The translations under genes and the position numbers were made by a program. From Pythium myriotylum (lineage: Eukaryota; Oomycota; Peronosporomycetes; Pythiales; Pythiaceae), in NCBI GenBank assembly GCA_023091665.1, contig JALJCQ010000012.1, positions 3,472,001 through 3,536,000 on the forward strand: a stretch of DNA of 64,000 nt, written 5' to 3'. Below, piece after piece: positions 21,080-31,267 of the stretch. The notes beneath the pieces were generated by a model, which ran no database searches, was not told the origin of the DNA, and saw only the letters and a program-made list of their open reading frames with translations. Every line of letters starts with the position of its first letter. Position 1 is the first letter of the stretch.

Positions 21080-22951
21080 ATGGTCAAGTTCTGGTCTGTC
21101 GCCGTCCTGGCGGCAGTCTCTCTCGCAGCTTCCAGCTCATCTGTAGAAGCTCAAAACGCCGGTGTCCATGCCGCGTTGATGCCCGACACTGAGTCACGCG
21201 CTGCACCAGTAGCTCCTGCATCGGCGACGCCTTCAGGAAAAACTGGCGGGCCAGCTCCGAAGGCACCATCCGCTGTTGCAGCTCCTTCACCTGCGGCTCC
21301 AAAGCCGGTTGCTACCCCGACCGTGGCGCCAACGTCAAAGAAGACTCGTAAGCCAAACCTCGCGGTTATCGAGGAACCGAACGACAATAAACCCGCACCT
21401 AAAGTCACCCCAGCTACCCCAACACCAACGACCCTTCCACCTTTGACCGACTCCTCCACGTGGCTCGTCCACAGGATCAAGACCAACCCATCGTACGACG
21501 GATGCTACCGCCGCGTCAGCCTTGCCAACAATAAGCAATGTTCAAACGGGTATGCCTTCGACGGATACTTCACGTGCTGGTCGCAGTGCCCGTTGGAGTA
21601 TCCCGTGCAGTGCGGATTCGAGTGCATCCCACAAAACAAAGACTGCGCGTTGGCGGTTGTAGACAAGGCGAGCGCAGTCGCGAACACGGTGCTATCGGTT
21701 GCCACAAACGGTATCTTTGGTGCTTTTAAAGCGACAGCGAAAGGCGCGAAGTTTGCGCTCGCTTGTGGACAAGGCCTCTACGATGTTGCGACGCAAATTA
21801 CAGCGGAGGTGGAGAAACTCACGGCTGGGAGTGCTTTGACTTCAAAGGACAAGGCGAAAGAGGTCATCACGAAGACTGATTTCTTTATGTACGACTTGCC
21901 AGTTGCCATCGCCACGTGCATGGGCGTCGATCTGCCTGCTGATTACTTGAGTAACCGAAAGTTTTTGAAAAAAGCCGAGCAGTTCGTCGTCGCGATCATC
22001 GACATGAAGTTTGAGAAGATCAATCCATTGGATCCGAAAAACTTCATCAACTTCTACACGTCGTTCAAGGATTTCTGGGTAAAGGACTCGGCGGCCACCG
22101 ACAAAAAGCTGCCGGAGGTCACTGCTGAGGAAGTAACGCAGCTTGGCCAAGCGGCGACGACCTGCGGTGGTCAGCTCAAGGCCTACTTCGCGAAAGTCCG
22201 AACTGAAGTCCAGAAGTACATCGCAAACCCGCCCAAGGGTGCACAAAACATCGAGTACGTCATTTATAACCTGCCCTTGGTGCTTGAGGACTTGCCAAAG
22301 GCGACTGTCAACTGTTGGAAAAGTAACGCGCCAGAGGGGGTCAAGACGCGGGATGAAATCATCACTGCGGCCAAATTGATCACTGAGCAGATGGTGAAAA
22401 CAGCCAAGACTGGTGCAAAACAAGCCTTGAAGACCGTTGCGCAATACAAATTGGAAATCGCTCACTTTGCTCTCGACGCAATTGCCGTTTATGATCCGAC
22501 GGGCATCGCCGACCTGGTCAAGAAATTCCTGATGCCTATCTGCCCAATTTCCGAATTCAAGGGTACCATTGAGAGAGGCCCGCTTGACAAGGCGCTTGGA
22601 CTGAAAATTATTGGCAAGGCATTCCAAGGGACAACGGGTACGTGGAACCCCCAAGGTGACGGTCTGATTCACTTCAGTTTCGACAGCGTCGACAATGAGA
22701 ATGTCAAGCTCAACATCATGTCTGGTGGCAAGAAGCTACACGAGTGGGATGCCATCAAAGGGGGTACCCTAGTGTGGAACTTGAAGCTTTCCGAGTTCGC
22801 GGGTAAGACACTCTACATCGATCGTTGGCGTCCGGGGATCCTCGGTTTTTGGGGAACGGGGGGTGGCTCGCTCTCTTTGTGGATCCCAGACAACACCAAA
22901 GGTTCGATCACCTTGGAGGGGAAGATCAATCCTACTCAACTTGGCGATTAA
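21080..22951 (+). CDS. Secreted Cys-rich protein, oomycete multi-copy family (copy 5)
   Basis: Intact, 623 residues. Signal peptide MVKFWSVAVLAAVSLAASSS with cleavage near VEAQ. The linker contains PAPKAPSAVAAPSPAAPKP and a basic KKTRKPN patch. The Cys module starts at residue 142 (CYRRVSLANNKQCSNGY, TCWSQCPLEYPVQCGFEC, QNKDC). The body and the RWRPGILGFWGTGGGSLSLW block follow; the protein ends LGD. The start is set by the conserved MVKFW and the promoter at 21032. Its near-identical partner is the gene at 58826-60697, the same length on the other strand, within segmental duplication D1. It faces the truncated AAA gene tail-to-tail, as in the partner locus. Secretion inferred; function unknown. 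Confidence 0.88.
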   Translation: MVKFWSVAVLAAVSLAASSSSVEAQNAGVHAALMPDTESRAAPVAPASATPSGKTGGPAPKAPSAVAAPSPAAPKPVATPTVAPTSKKTRKPNLAVIEEPNDNKPAPKVTPATPTPTTLPPLTDSSTWLVHRIKTNPSYDGCYRRVSLANNKQCSNGYAFDGYFTCWSQCPLEYPVQCGFECIPQNKDCALAVVDKASAVANTVLSVATNGIFGAFKATAKGAKFALACGQGLYDVATQITAEVEKLTAGSALTSKDKAKEVITKTDFFMYDLPVAIATCMGVDLPADYLSNRKFLKKAEQFVVAIIDMKFEKINPLDPKNFINFYTSFKDFWVKDSAATDKKLPEVTAEEVTQLGQAATTCGGQLKAYFAKVRTEVQKYIANPPKGAQNIEYVIYNLPLVLEDLPKATVNCWKSNAPEGVKTRDEIITAAKLITEQMVKTAKTGAKQALKTVAQYKLEIAHFALDAIAVYDPTGIADLVKKFLMPICPISEFKGTIERGPLDKALGLKIIGKAFQGTTGTWNPQGDGLIHFSFDSVDNENVKLNIMSGGKKLHEWDAIKGGTLVWNLKLSEFAGKTLYIDRWRPGILGFWGTGGGSLSLWIPDNTKGSITLEGKINPTQLGD

Positions 22952-23556
22952 GCAGCGCTCGGCAAAAACCCCTAATTCCCGAATCTCGACGGCAATCGTG
23001 CGCGTGGAGGGATGTCGTGCATTACCACTGCACTAAGCGAGTGTTAATTGATCCAAAAAGATTTGCCTCCATCGTCATATTGAGTAACACTACGTCCATA
23101 GCTGGACCATCTCACTAATCGTTCGAACAGCTCGCACAAGTAGCTTGTCGACCGCCTCTCGCTACACCCTGGCGCTTGAAAACTAGGGGAAGCAAGGGAA
23201 GAGTACCACCAAGTCTCAGATTAAGAAATTCAGACTACCCTTGAGCACGCCAAGAAATCCGACAAGAGGCACGGTGTTAACGAATCCTCAAACGCGCGCG
23301 GCAACTCGCGACCACGCCCTTCTTCAGCTTGTCTAAACGTATGTATGACATCTCATCCGGGCTTCGCCGCAAGGGTGATTGTGCAGTACGTCATTCAGAC
23401 TTGGTCAGCTCAGTTCATCCTGGTGGGACTGCCAAGCCATACGAGTCGTTCAAGTAGGAAACTGTTGCCATCCAAAAACCCGTCTGAGGTCCATGGAAAA
23501 CTCGCTCCACCTAGTCGGTGGAGGATCTTCTGTAATATACATGTATTAAGAGCATT
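22952..23556. other. Shared 3' intergenic region of duplication D1
   Basis: It separates two convergent genes. The half next to the secreted gene matches the reverse complement of about 58600-58825 (for example TTAATTGATCCAAAAAGATTTGCC). No gene or RNA is recognised. Confidence 0.5.
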
Positions 23557-24544
23557 TTAGAGGGATTCACAGCATGCAACACGCTCCATCCCCGCGAGAA
23601 TTGCCTCGGTCGAATCGAACTCGGCACACATTTCCTCAACTTCGGCGGGTGAGACGCGCTTGGTCGCCCGCGCAAAGATCGAATCAAGCTGCTCCGCTTG
23701 CGTCGGTGTGAGTGTAGTCATCGTGTAGCACTCGATCATTTGACGCACTTGCGTGGCGTTCATGTAAGTCAAAAGCAACTTCTTGTTGACACGACCAGGG
23801 CGGATGAGAGCAGGATCTAGGTTTTCCGGGTGGTTTGTGGTCATGATGATGATTCGGCCGGGGCAGTCGATCACGCCGTCGAGCACATTAAGCAAACCGG
23901 CGAGATTGAGCTTCGAGTTCTTCTTCTCGTCCTCCATGATGAGCTTGATCATCATCGACATGAGCTTCACGTCCTCATCCTTGCCATCGCCAACTTTCGA
24001 CGACTTCGAAGCCTTGTCTTTCTCAGACTTGCTCTCGGTCTCCTTGGACTCGCACCTCGGCTTGTCTCCTTCGTTTTCGTTATCTCCTTCGTTTTCGTAA
24101 TCTCCATCAGCACACTTGTTGACAATTAACGAGGTGCAGTCGATATCCTCCATCACGAGGATCACATCCTTAAACGAGTACTCCACTGGCGAGTCGAGAC
24201 CCTGGACGGCGAACTTGAGGTCGAAGATGGCGTCCATGAGCTCCTGATTGGACTTAATCTTCCCGAGGTTGATGGTCACGATATGGCGCTTAGTGTACTG
24301 GGCGATAGCCTTGATCAGACTTGTCTTGCCAGTGCCTGGAGGACCGTGCAGCAAGAACCCAAGCTTGTAAGGGAACCCCTTGATGCCGAACTTGCCCGTC
24401 TTGTTGGCGAAGTTGTTAAGCAGCTGGAGAATCTGCTGCTTCTCGTCGAAAAAGAGGTTCTCGAACGTCTTCTCTTCACCCAGAGCGTAGCGCTTGTAGG
24501 CCACGACGCTCTTGTTCGAGTCCGAGTCGGAAGTCTTGGAGCCC
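23557..24544 (-). pseudogene. 5'-truncated BCS1-like AAA ATPase gene
   Basis: This is the C-terminal ~328 codons of a BCS1-like AAA protein. It corresponds to the last half of the gene at 56333-58093 and is almost identical to it. Walker A (GPPGTGKTSLIKAIA), Walker B (VMEDIDC), the sensor region (TTNHPENLDPALIRPGR) and the terminal CCESL are present. The N-terminal membrane segment and BCS1-specific domain are missing because similarity to the partner stops at 24544, where a LINE fragment begins. The charged loop after Walker B has an extra 18-bp tandem duplication (24066-24101) encoding a GDNENE-type repeat. No promoter is attached, so it is most likely dead despite its open frame. Confidence 0.85.
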
Positions 24545-24790
24545 GCGAATCAAGTGGACGGCACCATCGCGCTCATGAAGCGACCACAAGTCGGTGGATC
24601 TACCGCGCTCCCGAAGCTGGTTTGGAGGGTTGTGGGGCAGGAGGAGTTCTGGATAGCAAAAGACGATGGTGTCACACAATAGCCGGAAGCTGCGGTCACC
24701 TGGATGAGGGTATTCAAGTCCAATGGGTCAAAAATGAAGCCGGGTAGGCGAGACCCACTTGATGTCGATCAACTCTGCAATTGTGGCGGA
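24545..24790 (-). pseudogene. LINE pol fragment (zinc-finger-upstream region), degenerate
   Basis: On the - strand LLCDTIVFCYPELLLP and STDLWSLHERDG align with LCDEVVYNYPGILTMP and SLDIWTLQPSPDG of the other LINE copies, and ELIDIKWVSPTRLHF aligns with DLVEVEWLGENRLRF. Stops and frame changes are present. It abuts the truncated AAA gene and marks the edge of duplication D1. Confidence 0.6.
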
Positions 24791-25545
24791 GCCGATGTAT
24801 AGACCTGGAATCAATTCAATTGAGGTCTATTGGTTTGCTTATATAGAAACCTATAGCCGGCGTGGCGCCAAGTTTTAGGTGTTACCTTCTCTCCAGTGCT
24901 GGAGATCTCCGGGGAGGAGCTCTGCGACGCGCTGGTGCCGTTCTTGATCAGTAGGGTGGTGCGCTAGGCTGCTGACGTTGTCGTCCATTGCGAGGTTGGC
25001 TGCTGCGTCGGCCATTTTGTTGGCCACGCGAGGGTGGTGGCCCCAACCGCGTACTCCGATGGAGTCTGCTAGTCTGCGCGCCTGCGCGTATTTGCGTTGG
25101 AGCGTGACGTTGAGCGGGGGCTTGAACGTCTTCATTTGGCGGATAATGAGCATGCTGTCGCCTATGACCGATACAGGCGTCCAGTGGTGTCCTGCTGCTG
25201 CGGTGAGGCCGGCGATGAGGCCTTCATATTCGGCTTGGTTGTTCGTGGTGGTGGGATCTGCGAAGGCAATGGCTGCGGAGAAGATGACTTCGGCGTGGAT
25301 GTTGTCGGGAGTTAGCCGAACTACCACGGCCCCGGCGCCTCCCGGTCCGGGGTTTCCTCGAGAACCCCCGTCGAAGAAGAGGAGGTAATGTCGATCGTGG
25401 CCGGAGCTGAGCCTCGGCGACCGAGGGCTGGGTGAGCGAGGTTCACGTAGTAATCGTAGCGCGATGGCCGTGTGTGGGGTGGCCGCGCTCGCATCCGTTC
25501 GCGCCCACCGGAGGTCCCGTAGCGACGACACCAGGGCGGTTTGTA

Positions 25546-25560
25546 AGACCGCCGCTGCAT
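25546..25560 (+). repeat. 15-bp target-site duplication, left copy
   Basis: AGACCGCCGCTGCAT, repeated exactly at 27249-27263, flanks the nested LINE. Confidence 0.85.
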
Positions 25561-27182
25561 CCGCTTGCTGACAAGACCGCGAGAGGTTTCCGTAGGCTAT
25601 GCGATGAATTGGTCTACAACTACCCGGGGCTGCTCAGATTACCAGCCCAACCTGAAGACGTTATTCTACGCCCACCGAGCCTAGACATTTGGACCCTCCA
25701 GCCCACAGCTGATGGGATCACTCTGCAGTGGAGCCCAGTGGCGGACGTCAGGGTTCCGGTTGGTGAGGTTAGTTCGACGACGGAAGCTACCAACTTAGCC
25801 CGGCGCTTCCTTCAAGACACCACAGTATCCTTTGACCGGCACCCGTGGCTGGACATCCCGCTCCGCATATGGAATAAGGACGATGCAGTGACCAAGCGAG
25901 ACGCCAACAACCTTCTCAGGCAGACTTCACAGGAGAGGGCTCGCGCGGAACAAGACGCGCGATTCCTTCGCTGGCACCAGAACGATCACGAAATCGCGGA
26001 AGCCCTAGCCAGGCTTAAGTGGACAGAAATCGCCCATCTACCCGGGATTGCGGACTCTCAGCGCATGCTCCTCTTTCGTCTCAAAGGGGATCGCCTCAGC
26101 AGGTGGGATCGCACCCACCTACAAGCCGGATGCCCGCACTGCCCTGGACTTGGTGCTCCAGGCGGCAGCAGCGTGCACGTGTTCTGGACGTGCCCCAAAG
26201 CGCAGCAACTCTGGCAAGGCATGCTCTCCTATTGGAGTCACCTATGGTCAGCCGAGCAGCTTCCAGGAATCAACGAAGCCAAATCCGCATTCTTCTCTCT
26301 TCGGCTTCCAGCAGTCCCAGATCTGTTGTGGTCTCACCCGCGCATGGCACGCCTGCCAATCCCTACGGCAGACGCCACATTGGCCACACATGCTGCCGTC
26401 CAAGCAGCGTGGAGACAGCATTCCCTCGTAGTGATGCAAACTATATGGAGATGGCGCACCACTCCTGATCAAGTCGATGACATCTGGCCTCCCGCGCATG
26501 CGGAGATGGTTTTGCACAACGCTTTGATGGCATCCCTGCGAGACCTTAAATGGAAACGCACGGCGACGAGTGCGGCAACACCACACACCGCCACTGCTAT
26601 TCAGCTGCTCAAAGATTCTCCAGCCACTCCCACCCCCCACCCGGTCAACCCTGCGAACGTTCTCGTGCAATATCTGTTATTCTTTGACGGTGGCTCACGA
26701 GGAAATCCAGGACCCGGCGGGGCGGGCTCGGTCATCGTTCGGATCACTGCAGACACAGTACACGCGGAAGTCGTCTTCACGGCGGCCATCGCCTGTGCAG
26801 ATCCCACCACCACCAACAATCAGGCCGAATACGAAGGTCTGCTTACCGGCCTCATCGCAGCAGAAGAGCATCGGTGGACACCACTGGCGGTCGTCGGCGA
26901 CAGCATGATGATAATTCAACAAATGAGGCAGTACAAGCCCCCGCTTGCACCCCGTTGCAAGGAAAATACGCACGCGCGCGCCGACTCGCGGACACCCTCG
27001 GTGTCCGACGTTGGACTCATCACCCTCGCGCGGCGAACAAGATGGCAGACGCAGCTGCCAACCTCACCATGGATACCAACGAAAGTCGTCTCGTGCGCCA
27101 TCCCACGGACGACTCGAGCCACCAGCGCATCGCGGCCCTCCTACCCGGAGACCTAGCGCATTGGAGAGAAGGTCATACCTAA
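25561..27182 (+). pseudogene. LINE pol C-terminal part (zinc finger and RNase H), one frameshift
   Basis: The frame is open from the truncation point. It contains CDELVYNYPGLLRLPAQPED, then the zinc-binding CPHCPGLG...HVFWTCP, then RNase H with FDGGSRGNPGPGGAG, NNQAEYEGL and GDSMMII. A frameshift near 26945-26955 moves the end into another frame, where YARARRLADTLG, NKMADAAANLTMD and the final HWREGHT are found. The first RNase H-like region and everything upstream are missing. Confidence 0.8.
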
Positions 27183-27248
27183 ACATTGGCCCCGGCCGGC
27201 TATAGGTTTCTAGATAAGCAAACCAATAGACCTCACTTTGTTGTTGTT
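25561..27248 (+). mobile_element. 5'-truncated LINE inserted into another LINE (nested)
   Basis: A 1688-bp insertion, opposite in orientation to its host LINE. It begins abruptly inside pol (PLADKTARGFRRLCDE), as expected from incomplete reverse transcription, and ends with a 3' UTR and a (TTG)n-like tail (CACTTTGTTGTTGTT). Exact 15-bp duplications of AGACCGCCGCTGCAT lie on both sides. The host reading frame is restored when the insertion and one target copy are removed. Confidence 0.88.
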
Positions 27249-27263
27249 AGACCGCCGCTGCAT
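27249..27263 (+). repeat. 15-bp target-site duplication, right copy
   Basis: Exact repeat of 25546-25560. Confidence 0.85.
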
Positions 27264-29221
27264 GATCAGGCGGCCAGAGGTCTTCCGCGGTCTCTGGAAT
27301 TGTGCGCCATCTCCAGATCGTATACAGCACGACGAGGGCATGTTGCCTCCACGCTGCTGTCAACGCAGCGTGGGTGGCAATCGTGGCGTCAACTGTGGGA
27401 GGTGGGAGACGTGCCATGCTCGGGTTGGACCATAGCAAGTCCGGCGCGGCAGGTAGGTGCAGGGAGAAGAACGCGGCTTTGGCCTCTGGGAGGTCGGGAG
27501 CGTGCTCCGGTGACCACAAGGGACTCCAGTGGTGCAGCATCTGCGTCCAGAGTTGCTGTGCGCGTGGGCACGCCCAAAAGACATGAGCGCTGGTGCCACC
27601 GAGAGAGCCGAGGTCTGGACAGTGTGGGCAACCGGGCCGTCGCTGCGTTCGATCCCACTTGCTGAGACGATCTCCTTTGAGCCGAAGCATTAGCGTGCGG
27701 TGAGGGTCGATAACCCCTCTCATGTTCGCGATTTCCGTCCAGGTGAGCGTGTCGAGGGCGTCTGCGAGTTCTGGATCCTGCTGTCGCCATCGTTGCCGCC
27801 TGCCTTCAATTTCCGCCTGTGCTCGAGCATGTGACTTCTGTCGAAGGAGAATTTTAGCTGCCTGCTTGGTGACGTCGTTGCCAGACGCCCACAGCTGATG
27901 CGGGGCGTCGAGCCACAAATGCCTGTCAAAACTGACTGTCACGTCCTGGAGGAAGCGTCGGGCCAAGTTTGTGGCCTCTCTCGTTGAGCTGACTGCCCCG
28001 ACCGGCACTTTGATGTCCGCCACTGGGCTCCACTGAAGCACGTGGCCGTCGGGAGAAGGCTGAAGGGTCCAGATGTCGAGACTCGGTGGGCGAAGGATGA
28101 TGTCCTCTGGCTGCGCCGGCATTGTGAGGATGCCCGGGTAGTTATATACCACTTCATCACAAAGTTTGCGGAAGCCGCGTGCCAGTTTGTCGGGAAGCGG
28201 AAAGGACTCGGCGCGCGCGGCAAATCTCAAGCGATTCTCGCCCAGCCATTCCACTTCGACGAGATCTCTCAGGCGTCGACTCTTCGCGGTGTAATGATAA
28301 AACTCTGCCTTGGAAAGAGGCTGTCCTGTCTCGCCTAAGAGAGCTTCACCTTCACACGGTACGATGCGCAATAGCGTTGGAATGTCAAGCCGACCATGCG
28401 TTCGTTCCTGCAGCTGCTTCAATGGATCGAGTACCCGTGCTACGTCCGCGTAGTCGACATACAGCCATCCCTGGCTCCAGCTGTGCAGCGGAGGTGGGAT
28501 GTCCGCTAAGGCTGCCCGCGTCTGTAGGAACAGGGACCGCTCATCGGCGTCGCGAGGTTGGACCAGTGTAGACCTGGAAGATTCGATTCGCGAAGCGCGC
28601 GTCCCGACTGATGTAGCAATACATCTGCTCCAAGGATTGGAGCTCGAAGAAGACTTGATCTGATCTGTTGAGGCGTCCTGCTCGAGCACGTTGCATATTC
28701 CGAATCTTCTTCAAGTCATTGAGCACATGTGAGTAATCCCGCTGATACCAACCATCGAGCCAAAATCCTGCTGACGGAGGTGCTCGTCCCGCAGTTGACA
28801 GTAGGTCAGTTACTGAGAGCTCGTCTTCCGAGGCTGGCGTACATGCTGCGAGACGTATAGCTGATAGTCCAGTGTGCACTAGGGAGGCGCAAACTCTCGG
28901 AGAGGTAGGGAGCCGTCGTCCGGGAGAGATTACGCCACGAATGCCGATACTTAGTGCGCCAAGTAGGATTCGTCCCACTTCTGCTGTCACTTTGTCTGTA
29001 GCTGATGTCCAGCGCTGCACTGTGCCTGCTGCCATCAGAATGAGCTCATCTTGGATCGCCCTCATCTGGTGGTGCCAGTGAGAGATCCCGATGGTGTCGG
29101 CAAGATAGCGCGCTTGGTTGTAGAGTGGTCGGAGCCGCTCGTTGCGTGGCGCCCGATACTCTCGAAGTTGTCGGAAAATGAGCCCGCTTGAGCTGATGAC
29201 CGTGAGGTCGCGCCAGCCGTT

Positions 29222-30488
29222 ACCTTCACCTTTATCGTCATCATCTCTTGTTGTTATTTCTTTACGTTTGCCTCACTGCGCGAATCACAATGAACTACAT
29301 TGAGCTTTTACTGGTGATCTACATTTCTTCATGAATACGCCGAATCGTAACATGTGGGATTAGAAGGTCGAGCGTCAGAAGACAGAAGAGGTCAGCCCGT
29401 TGGATCCGCGCTCACTAGAATCTTGTTTAGCGATCGCCCAATTGAGTCGGATTGATGATGACATCAAGGGAAATGCGTCCCTTTGTGTTCTCTGGTACCC
29501 ACATGAGAAGCGAACCGCCACCCGTGCCCCAGAAATTGAAGATTCCCGGGCGCCAGCGATCAATGTAAAGTGTCTTGTCAGCAAAATCCTTAAGCGGCAG
29601 CTCTTTCTGCCAACTTTGCTTGGGTTTTAGCGCCCAACTATACTTCTTCTCACCACCCGAGATGATGTTGACGTAAATTTCTTCCGTGTCAGAGCTCTTG
29701 AAACGGAAGTAGATGAATCCGTCACCGTCTGGCTCCCACGTGCCAGTGGAACCTTTGAACGCCGCGCTCACGGTCTCAAGGCCAAGTGCTTTATCAAGCG
29801 TGCCTCTCTCGATCAGACCTTTGAACTCAGTGACGGGGCAAATCGGTTGCAAAAACTCCCGGATCATCGATGCGATTCCCGTAGGTTCAAAGATAGCGAC
29901 AGTGTCGAGGGCAAACTGAGCAACCTCAAGTCTGTACTTCCACGCTGTCTTCAATGCGTTCTTGGCTCCTTCCTTGGCTGTATTGATGAGTTGCTCGGTC
30001 ATTACTTGTGCCATCGTGATGATTTCGCTGCGGGTCTTTGCTCCGTCTGGCGCATTACTCTTCCAGCAATTCACAGTGGCTTTCGGCAAGTCTTCAAGTA
30101 CCAACGGTAACGCAAGAATCGCTTCCTCGAGGCCAGATTTCCGTTCTTCGGGCTTCTTGTTGAGGTAATCCGTGACGGCTTGCCTCACCTTGATGAAATA
30201 GTCTTTGAGCATACCTCCGCATGCTGTGGACGCTTTAGCAATCTGCGTGACGTCCGCAGAAGAAAGCTCAGGTAACTCCGTCTTGTTGTTTGCCGCCGTA
30301 TCCGTTCCCCAAAACTCCTTGAATGACTTGTAGAAGTTGACAAAGTTCTTCATATCAGCAGGATTGTGCTTCTCGAACTTCTTGTCAACCACATCGACAA
30401 CAATCTTCTCAACTTTCTTCACAATGCTCTTGTTGTCCTTGTAGTCAGACGGGAGCGGGATACCTAGGCATGTAGTGATGGCAACTGG
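29222..30488 (-). repeat. Segmental duplication D2, inverted copy
   Basis: Reverse complement of 13785-15048. The left edge (29222) meets LINE sequence. The right edge (30488) meets a TGAGCA-repeat region that may be the end of a DNA transposon. Confidence 0.9.
29427..30488 (-). pseudogene. Secreted Cys-rich family fragment, 5'-truncated (copy 6)
   Basis: An open frame of about 354 codons, nearly identical to the C-terminal 355 residues of the 12961 gene. It begins inside the family conserved VAITTCLGIPLPSDY and continues to RWRPGIFNFWGTGGGSLLMW and GDR. The signal peptide, linker and Cys module are lost at the duplication edge. The few replacements relative to the source (for example MKNFVNF for PKNFINF, KASTACGG for KASTECGG) indicate that it is a recent duplicate. 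It has no promoter. Confidence 0.88.
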
Positions 30489-30580
30489 GGCGCGGTTTAA
30501 TTTTGAGCACCCGCAGGATGAATACTGAGCACGATCAGAAAAAAGGATGAAAAGTGAGCAGCCGGGTGAATTATGAGCAT
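30489..30580 (+). other. TGAGCA-repeat region, left part (target of the Copia insertion)
   Basis: TTTGAGCACC, ACTGAGCACG, AGTGAGCAGC and TATGAGCAT occur within 90 bp. After the Copia element the pattern continues at 36872-36960 (TATGAGCAG). Such arrays are typical of transposon subterminal regions, and a DDE transposase fragment lies just downstream (37093), so this may be a DNA-transposon end split by Copia. Confidence 0.35.
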
Positions 30581-30959
30581 TGAGACGGTTATGCCCCCCA
30601 AGAGCCACAAGTGGGGCCCGTGACGCCGCAGCGTCGGCAGCCGCTGCTGCCAGCCCACTGTGATTGGCTGGGAGGTTGAAGGCGCACCTTCAACCTCCAT
30701 CACCCAAAAACCCACTGGTCCCTGTCGCCACGTTTGCGACATCGGATTGATAGAAGGACTGCTCTGATTGGTTAGAATCGATCAGAGCGGATCCTGATTG
30801 GCCAAATCAATTTGAGGTTTTTAGGTTAAACTAGTGGTTGGCCAAGGGCCGTTGGACAGTTGGGGACAGGGCGAGCAGCGCTTCCCAGAGACCAAGGAAA
30901 CAACACAAATACATTCTCATTCGGCAATTTGCCACCAACACAACACACGGCCTACCTCA
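30581..30959 (+). repeat. 5' LTR of the Copia element
   Basis: 379 bp, TG...CA ends, same sequence as 36488-36866 by eye. Confidence 0.95.
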
Positions 30960-31267
30960 CGTTACCAGCACTGCTGGCTCCCGCCTGAACCCCGACGGTC
31001 AAGGCCTCCTCCCCTCGCTCGCCTCCCGAACCGTCGACTCGACCCGACCCGTAGGCCCGACCCGACCCGTTGACCCGACCCGTGGCCCACGACCCCTGAG
31101 CCGTCGGACCGACCCGAGGTTCCTGCTCAACCCATCGTCCGCGGCCCGCCCGAGCGCCGGAAGACCCGCGTTTGCCGTGCCCCGCACGTAAAAGCAAGGT
31201 CCCCGTGCTCGTGCATTGACTCGTGATGTGGCCGTTAGTTCGTTGCCTACCCCTGTTTGACGCTCGC

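Larger units (their letters stand above)
19165..24544 (+). repeat. Segmental duplication D1, copy 1 (inverted partner at about 57130-63460)
   Basis: It contains, in order: a diverged non-coding block (19165-19540), upstream sequence of the 21080 gene, that gene, a shared 3' flank, and a 5'-truncated AAA ATPase gene ending exactly where similarity stops (24544 pairs with 57130). The partner shows the same genes in reverse order and strand. Similarity is very high in the genes and lower in the outer flank, where the order is locally rearranged near 20240-20400. Confidence 0.85.
24815..29221 (-). mobile_element. LINE (non-LTR retrotransposon), 5'-truncated, split by a nested LINE
   Basis: One element, read on the - strand: pol sequence from 29221 to 27264, then (after the nested insertion 25561-27248 and one 15-bp target copy) from 25560 to 24875, then a 3' UTR with GGCTATAGGTTTCTATATAA and CAAACCAATAGACCTCA. 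Removing 1703 bp (insertion plus one target copy) restores a continuous frame, DHAAAV joined to LQTALVSS. The same 3' end occurs in the two other LINE copies at 27190-27245 and 53718-53762. Its 5' end abuts duplication D2. Confidence 0.8.
24875..29221 (-). pseudogene. LINE pol, C-terminal part: RNase H-like region, zinc-finger region, archaeal-type RNase H
   Basis: Reading from the N-terminal side, 29219-28950 encodes WRDLTVISSSGLIFRQLREY, an NQARYLADTIG stretch and a degenerate match to the last RNase H helix. This looks like a second, degenerate RNase H C-terminal half. A frameshift near 28560-28620 follows. Next is the region with LARGFRKLCDEVVYNYPG and a zinc-binding CPHCPDLG...HVFWACP motif. 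After the nested LINE comes a complete RNase H: FDGGSRGNPGPGGAG, NNQAEYEGL, GDSMLIIRQ and NKMADAAANLAMD. The FDGGSRGNPGPGGAG form is the archaeal/plant-like RNase HI type. RT and endonuclease are absent, so the copy cannot move by itself. Confidence 0.75.

Noticed and set aside
29375..29584. Short + and - strand frames around 29.4-30.2 kb identical to frames at 14.1-14.9 kb
   Set aside because: They are shadows of the duplicated secreted-family gene, explained by duplication D2, not separate genes.
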